Of a stretch of DNA of 64,000 nucleotides, positions 63,290 through 64,000 are shown piece by piece. The DNA lies in the NCBI GenBank assembly GCA_030247575.1, contig JAOTRV010000007.1, forward strand, positions 123,562 through 187,561. Direction: 5' to 3'. A model generated the notes under the pieces. It did no database searches and was not told the DNA's origin. It worked only from the letters and a program-made list of their open reading frames with translations. The position numbers and the translations under genes were made by a program. The DNA comes from Sulfuritalea sp. GTDB taxonomy: Bacteria; Pseudomonadota; Gammaproteobacteria; Burkholderiales; Rhodocyclaceae. Position 1 is the first letter of the stretch. Each line of letters begins with the position of its first letter.

Positions 63290-64000
63290 TCACTCCGCCG
63301 GACGGCTGAAGCTGGCAAACCCGATGCGCTTGGCATCGGCCAGCCACAGCCGGATGCCCACGCCCGTCAGCACCGCTTCGGCATCGCGGTTGCGGTAGGG
63401 CGACGGCAGGCAGGTATCGGTCGCGGCCGGGAGCGCCTGGCCATCCAGGGCGTCGGACTGCAACACCTTGCCCGAGGCCCAGCGCCGTTCGACTGTCACG
63501 AAACCGCGCGGGATGCGCACCGGAAACGCGAAGCCGTCCGCCGTCCAGGCCGGGACCAGGGGCACGGCTTGCGGCGTCGGCTCGGCCGGCGCCGAGGTCC
63601 AGTCGGAACGGTGCAGGCTGCCTGCCGCATCCCGCCAATACATGCGCCAGCGCGGGGTGGGGGCGGCGGCGAGGCGGAAGACGTGGAAATCCTCGCCGTC
63701 CCGGCACAGGATGCTGCCGGTGCTGTCGCCGGTTTGCAGGTACTGGCCGCCCAGTTCCCATTCGATGCGCTCGACCTTGACGCCGGGCGGCGCCTGCCAC
63801 TGTTCGGCAAGCACCTCGCCGATGTCGGGCAGGAGAAAACGCTGGCGCTCCTGGATGCGGTGGGCGAGCGGCGCTTCCGCCGCCAGGCCGCGCTGCGCCT
63901 GCTGCGCACCCTGCCCCAGTTGATGCACCCAGGGCACCGCCATGCTGGCCAGCAGCGCCGGCAGAATCACCACCAGCAGGCCGCTGCCGCCGATCGCTGC
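63290..64000 (-). CDS. Membrane-anchored protein of unknown function (runs off the window)
   Basis: The reading frame is open to the window edge, so the true start may lie outside. An N-terminal hydrophobic stretch (GLLVVILPALLASMAVPW) is followed by an Ala/Gln-rich segment and a soluble domain with LPDIGEVLAEQWQAPPG, FHVFRLAAAPTPRWRMYWRD and VGIRLWLADAKRIGFASFS. The single membrane anchor plus soluble domain could fit a pilin-like or secretion accessory protein, but I do not recognise it. A GTG at 63973 would give 227 residues. Confidence 0.65.
   Translation of the reverse strand, partial: AAIGGSGLLVVILPALLASMAVPWVHQLGQGAQQAQRGLAAEAPLAHRIQERQRFLLPDIGEVLAEQWQAPPGVKVERIEWELGGQYLQTGDSTGSILCRDGEDFHVFRLAAAPTPRWRMYWRDAAGSLHRSDWTSAPAEPTPQAVPLVPAWTADGFAFPVRIPRGFVTVERRWASGKVLQSDALDGQALPAATDTCLPSPYRNRDAEAVLTGVGIRLWLADAKRIGFASFSRPAE

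Overview
The window is about 64 kb of GC-rich bacterial chromosome. Gene content and order point to a betaproteobacterium, most likely Rhodocyclales or a close relative (inference from synteny, not from a database search). Diagnostic blocks are rlmE-ftsH opposite yhbY, greA-carBA-dapB-bamE opposite fur, recN-nadK opposite hrcA-hemH-grpE-dnaK-dnaJ, leuC-entericidin-leuD-leuB-asd-fimV-truA-trpFBA-accD-folC-dedD-cvpA-purF-metZ, and trxA-rho-rpmE. No rRNA, tRNA, CRISPR array, prophage or complete insertion sequence was seen. No stretch over about 300 bases lacks a gene or a described repeat.

Layout. 1-10 kb: quality control and rRNA modification (ftsH, rlmE), a bamE-dapB-carA-carB-greA-DUF4149 cluster with its own carA promoter, then fur and a Gdt1-type manganese exporter. 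10-20 kb: recN and nadK, then the heat-shock block with two well-formed sigma-32 promoters, then a diguanylate cyclase with a bacteriohemerythrin sensor. 20-27 kb: cysS, a TPR lipid- or wall-associated protein paired with an L,D-transpeptidase, two cyclophilins and lpxH. 26.6-45 kb: a nearly unbroken minus-strand run for methionine, purine, folate, fatty-acid, tryptophan, pseudouridine, aspartate-family and leucine genes, many joined by 1-4 base stop/start overlaps. 45-55 kb: aroC, fdxA, trxA, rho, rpmE, orn, a CAAX-type M48 protease, phhB, rsgA and a WYL regulator.

55-64 kb is an accessory region: a secreted metallo-beta-lactamase-fold protein, a family-3 solute-binding lipoprotein, a DUF4143 ATPase, a 5'-nucleotidase, an AT-richer 739-residue gene that looks like a restriction-endonuclease/PIN fusion, a RelE/HigB-type toxin with an XRE antitoxin, an orphan Phd-type antitoxin, and a truncated membrane-anchored protein at the edge.

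The most unusual content is between and inside genes. (1) The DUF4143 ATPase and the toxin-antitoxin operon share almost the same compact promoter-operator, with the start codon lying where transcription should begin. (2) A roughly 110-base repeat occupies the entire gap in front of both purF and the WYL regulator and supplies their ribosome binding sites within a possible hairpin. (3) A 25-30 base repeat occurs about nine times, several times inside conserved genes (yhbY, grpE, lpxH, truA, M48 protease), where it is translated. (4) A 268-bp nested palindromic element lies between ppiB and lpxH. (5) A second inverted-repeat family occurs upstream of the TPR gene and upstream of fimV. None of these has been checked against databases.
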